A stretch of 7,347 nucleotides of DNA, taken from the NCBI GenBank assembly GCA_027033875.1, contig JALVKK010000299.1, positions 1 to 7,347 of the forward strand, read 5' to 3'. The position numbers and the translations under genes were made by a program. The notes under the pieces were generated by a model. The model was not told the DNA's origin. It made no database searches and saw only the letters and a program-made list of their open reading frames with translations. This stretch comes from Flavobacteriales bacterium. Lineage in GTDB: Bacteria; Bacteroidota; Bacteroidia; Flavobacteriales; Flavobacteriaceae. Positions 4,633-7,347 of this stretch are shown piece by piece. The first letter of the stretch is position 1, and each line of letters starts with the position of its first letter.

Positions 4633-7347
4633 CTATTTAATACCATTGATCAATTTATCAGCTTTTCCCTGCGCGTTTTTCATAATCAAATTGGCTTGAT
4701 TTTGTGCTTTGGTTTCCAATTGATTTGCTTTTTTGTCGGCTTCTTTTATCAATTTTTTGCTCAAAGATTCCGCAGCCATTTTTTTGATAAGATCATTACC
4801 GGCTTTTTTGATTAAGCCGTCTGCTTGTTTACGGGCTTCGGTGCGAATTTTATCAGCAGCTTTTTTGGCTTCTGCATTGATTTTGTCCGCTTGAGCCTGA
4901 GCTTGTGCCAATATTTTATCTGCTTGTTTACGAGCTTCGGCTTTGGCTTTTTCTTTGGCATCGTCAACCGCTTTTTCAACTGTTTCTTTTACGGCTTCTT
5001 TTACCACTTCTTGTACCGTTTCACCTTCTGTTCCGGCAATAACGGGAACGATTTTCGGATTGTTAAAATCACCGCTTATTTTAAACTTCATTTTTATGAT
5101 ATCAGCCGTAGCCAAATTTATACCCAAAGCATTGACCTTACCGATCAAATTACCGATAATCTCATTGGCTTTACCGCCCAACATTTTTCGTGGCATATCC
5201 ATGTTCAATACAAGGTTTATTTTTTTATCTACACCAATATTGCCTTCCAATGCCGATTGAATATTATTGAGTTTAAATTGGAAGGGTTTTATGTGCATTT
5301 GACCTTTATGCACTTCAAATTGTGCTTTGATTTTATCTATTGTAGGATTGTTAAGAGCGTTGATTTTCAACATCTTACCTATATTACTAATCACATTTAT
5401 TCCGGCTATACTGATATTGCCGGTATTAAATACCCCCGAAGCATCAAGTGTTGCAAAATCCGGATTCATTTGTTGGTCAAGTGCAAGATTAAGATTCAAA
5501 TCGGAGAAAAAATTACCATTGATTTTTTGCATGACAGGCGTATAGTTTTGCAACATACTTACTTTGCTTGCTGTTTCGTTTATGGCTACTTTTTGCATTT
5601 TGACGTTTAAAGCTGTTTTAGCGGTTTCTTCACTCGTATCATAAGTACCGTCAAGTTGGATATCACCACCGAAGGCTTTGGTCAAAACGGTTTTTAAATT
5701 TGCTTTTTGATCTTTTACGACGATGGTCCCTTTCAAATTGTTAAGATCTATATCCTTGTAGCGCAGTTTATCGGCTGTTGCCTTAAAAACGATATCTAAA
5801 TTTTTTGGTATTCTGATTAAACTGTCTTGTGTTTTTTCAGGAGAAGAATTTTCGTTTTCCGTCATAAATTCATTGAGGTTGATATAATGAGAGTGCATAT
5901 CAAAATCTGCTTTGAGAACTTGATTTTTTTTCAAAAAATAGGTGATATAGTTGCTGACTTTTCCGGTAAGATCAAAGTCACTTTGCCCGATTTTGGTTTT
6001 AAACTCTTTGATATTTAGCGCTTGCGGTGTAACTATAAACTTAGCAGTACCGATATTGACATCATAGTCTAATGAATCGGAAATATATTGCAAATTGTTT
6101 AAGTCAAAATGTCCCGTTGCATCAAAACTATTGAAATCTTGTTTTTCAATGGCAGAGTTTCGTCCTTTGAGTTTAATCTCTGCATCTAACAATCCGGATA
6201 ATTTATTGACATCTGGCATATATACGGCTTGCTTGATTTGTGCCAAATCCATTTTGGATTTAAAATAAGTATCAATATACGGGTCGGTCATCGGATTTGA
6301 AATCGCCATTCTGCCGTCTGCGGCATTACCGGCTATGTTAAAATGAATTTTAGGTAATTCAATTTTGGTTTTATCCAAATTATGACCACCCGGAAAGTCA
6401 ATTTTTGTTACCACATTGATATCTTTGACCGGTTGCGGTAAATCCGGATATTTGATATAGCCGTCTTTGATGTTAAAATCAAGAGCGTAAGCAGGATAAT
6501 TTTTATCGTTGTAAATTCCTTTTACAAAACCTTGTAAAGTTGCTTTTCCATTGGTTTTCAGTCCTTTAATATCTGGCATGTATGCTTTTGGAACTAATGA
6601 TAAGAGTTTTTTCAGACTGTTTTCTTTGGTATGGTAGCTGATATCCATTGCGATATCGTTTTCTTTGAGTTCCAGCATTATATTTGATAATAATTCCAAA
6701 TCATTCAATGATATCAGTGCCTTTTGAATATTATATTTAGAAAAATCGTTTTCTATCAAAATACCGGTATCGATATTTGCTTTTACATTGTTTAAATAGT
6801 GAATATTATCATATATTACGTCTAAGGTATCCATTTGACTTTGGGTGGTTAAGCGATATGTATCATTGTTAAATTTTCCACTACCGGTATGAATTAAATT
6901 GTTGATTTTCAACATCATTCCCATTGATTGATCCTCATAGATGATGTCGATGTCTTTCAGATAATAAGATTTTAGTCTTATTTCATATTTTTTTTCGGTG
7001 GTTTGGGTTTGTGTCGTATCGGTTTTGGCAATATCGTAGTTGGCTTTACCGTTTTTTAAGACCTTAATGTTTATATTGGCACCGTCCACACCAATTTTTT
7101 TTATTTCCAAATCTTTTTCAAAAAACAATCTTTTGGCATCTAAACTCATATTAAACCGGTCGATTTGAGCCAAACGAATCTGTTTGAATTCTTTGATCCC
7201 ATCAATTCGTATATTATCAATCTCTACGTGTAAATTGGGAAAATCCGATAAAAGCGACAAGGATACGTCGTCGTAATCAAATTTTGCATTGATATTGCTG
7301 TTTATTTCATCTTTGATGAATTTTTCTATATCATCTTTTAAAAAGAA
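4633..7347 (-). CDS. AsmA-family envelope protein, 5' end beyond the window
   Basis: The frame is open from the right edge to a TAG at 4633-4635, giving 904 visible residues. A TTG at 7258-7260 could be read as a start, but the frame continues upstream through INAKFDYDDVSLSLL, which reads straight into LSDFPNLHVEIDNIRIDG, a typical AsmA N-terminal motif. The true start and expected N-terminal membrane anchor therefore lie outside. The body is a long run of short beta strands with Asn/Asp turns, as in AsmA/TamB-type repeats. The AsmA C-terminal region is about visible residues 610-770, ending in KMKFKISGDFNNPKIVPVI. Residues 775-904 are an Ala/Lys/Gln-rich coiled coil with 11-residue repeats. 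AsmA-like proteins of Proteobacteria are periplasmic, inner-membrane-anchored, and implicated in lipid transfer to the outer membrane; a similar role here is inferred from family only. It is transcribed toward the response regulator and shows no functional link to it. Confidence 0.87.
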   Translation of the reverse strand, partial: FFLKDDIEKFIKDEINSNINAKFDYDDVSLSLLSDFPNLHVEIDNIRIDGIKEFKQIRLAQIDRFNMSLDAKRLFFEKDLEIKKIGVDGANINIKVLKNGKANYDIAKTDTTQTQTTEKKYEIRLKSYYLKDIDIIYEDQSMGMMLKINNLIHTGSGKFNNDTYRLTTQSQMDTLDVIYDNIHYLNNVKANIDTGILIENDFSKYNIQKALISLNDLELLSNIMLELKENDIAMDISYHTKENSLKKLLSLVPKAYMPDIKGLKTNGKATLQGFVKGIYNDKNYPAYALDFNIKDGYIKYPDLPQPVKDINVVTKIDFPGGHNLDKTKIELPKIHFNIAGNAADGRMAISNPMTDPYIDTYFKSKMDLAQIKQAVYMPDVNKLSGLLDAEIKLKGRNSAIEKQDFNSFDATGHFDLNNLQYISDSLDYDVNIGTAKFIVTPQALNIKEFKTKIGQSDFDLTGKVSNYITYFLKKNQVLKADFDMHSHYINLNEFMTENENSSPEKTQDSLIRIPKNLDIVFKATADKLRYKDIDLNNLKGTIVVKDQKANLKTVLTKAFGGDIQLDGTYDTSEETAKTALNVKMQKVAINETASKVSMLQNYTPVMQKINGNFFSDLNLNLALDQQMNPDFATLDASGVFNTGNISIAGINVISNIGKMLKINALNNPTIDKIKAQFEVHKGQMHIKPFQFKLNNIQSALEGNIGVDKKINLVLNMDMPRKMLGGKANEIIGNLIGKVNALGINLATADIIKMKFKISGDFNNPKIVPVIAGTEGETVQEVVKEAVKETVEKAVDDAKEKAKAEARKQADKILAQAQAQADKINAEAKKAADKIRTEARKQADGLIKKAGNDLIKKMAAESLSKKLIKEADKKANQLETKAQNQANLIMKNAQGKADKLINGIK
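4636..4956 (-). repeat. Hendecad (11-residue) repeat region encoding the AsmA C-terminal coiled coil
   Basis: The protein repeats with an 11-residue period. Successive units include ADKILAQAQAQ, ADKINAEAKKA, ADKIRTEARKQ and ADGLIKKAGND, preceded by the weaker KEKAKAEARKQ. After a middle segment there are three more: ANQLETKAQNQ, ANLIMKNAQGK and the partial ADKLINGIK. The two blocks are 32 residues apart in phase, not 33, so there is a one-residue break. Hendecads are typical of slightly right-handed or straight coiled coils. The segment has no Pro and only a few Gly, all in its second half, consistent with a long helix. Confidence 0.75.
4820..4940 (-). repeat. Imperfect 22-bp direct repeat, 99 bp apart, inside the AsmA tail
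   Basis: The copies at 4820-4841 and 4919-4940 differ at one of 22 positions (plus-strand TGCTTGTTTACG then G or A then GCTTCGG). Both encode EARKQAD. The 99-bp offset equals 33 codons, exactly three 11-residue units, so the tail probably grew by duplication of a three-unit block. Confidence 0.8.

Noticed and set aside
4636..4960. Similarity of the AsmA tail to ATP synthase subunit b or LEA-type repeats
   Set aside because: The resemblance is in composition and 11-residue period common to alanine-rich coiled coils. The tail is continuous with an AsmA body and no ATP synthase gene is nearby, so homology is not supported.
4825..5610. Long plus-strand open frame (261 codons) rich in Phe, Cys and Tyr
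   Set aside because: It lies wholly antisense to the AsmA gene, whose frame has clear family sequence. The Phe/Cys-rich composition is what the complement of Lys/Ala/Asn-rich coding gives.
1..7347. Mobile element, CRISPR array, defence or secretion system
   Set aside because: No transposase, integrase, terminal inverted repeats, regularly spaced repeats, tRNA or effector-like genes were seen; all gaps are 120 nt or less and base composition looks even.

Overview
The window reads as an ordinary chromosomal segment of an AT-rich bacterium of the phylum Bacteroidota. Four things point there: a TTTG-N20-TANNTTTG promoter of the Bacteroidota sigma type ahead of grpE, the near absence of Shine-Dalgarno sequences before the starts (A-rich leaders instead), a DnaJ that keeps only two of the four zinc motifs (as I recall from flavobacterial DnaJ), and a short NtrC-like regulator of a type I recall from Flavobacteria and relatives. 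The order cannot be fixed from this sequence alone; Flavobacteriia-like is my best guess.

Left part (1-3295, plus strand): a possible C-terminal tail of an unidentified gene (1-75), then grpE (85-645), dnaJ (676-1803) and a DUF389 multi-pass membrane protein with a soluble coiled-coil C-terminal part (1841-3295). Gaps are 9, 30 and 37 nt, so these are probably one transcript. The likely promoter (18-49) lies before grpE. GrpE and DnaJ are the nucleotide-exchange factor and J-domain partner of DnaK, which is not in the window. No CIRCE operator was seen upstream.

Middle (3296-4579): a 120-nt gap with a weak hairpin and a TATATTTG -7 box precedes a 387-residue sigma-54-type response regulator. 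It has a receiver domain and an AAA+ domain but no DNA-binding domain.

Right part (4633-7347, minus strand): a large AsmA-family protein whose 5' end lies beyond the window. It converges on the regulator with only 53 nt between the stops, where a hairpin overlaps the regulator stop codon. Its C-terminal 130 residues form an Ala/Lys/Gln-rich coiled coil built on an 11-residue period.

I found no mobile element, CRISPR array, RNA gene or defence system. The region looks like conserved core genome; the points worth a second look are domain-level: loss of DnaJ zinc site I, the regulator without HTH, and the AsmA hendecad tail.
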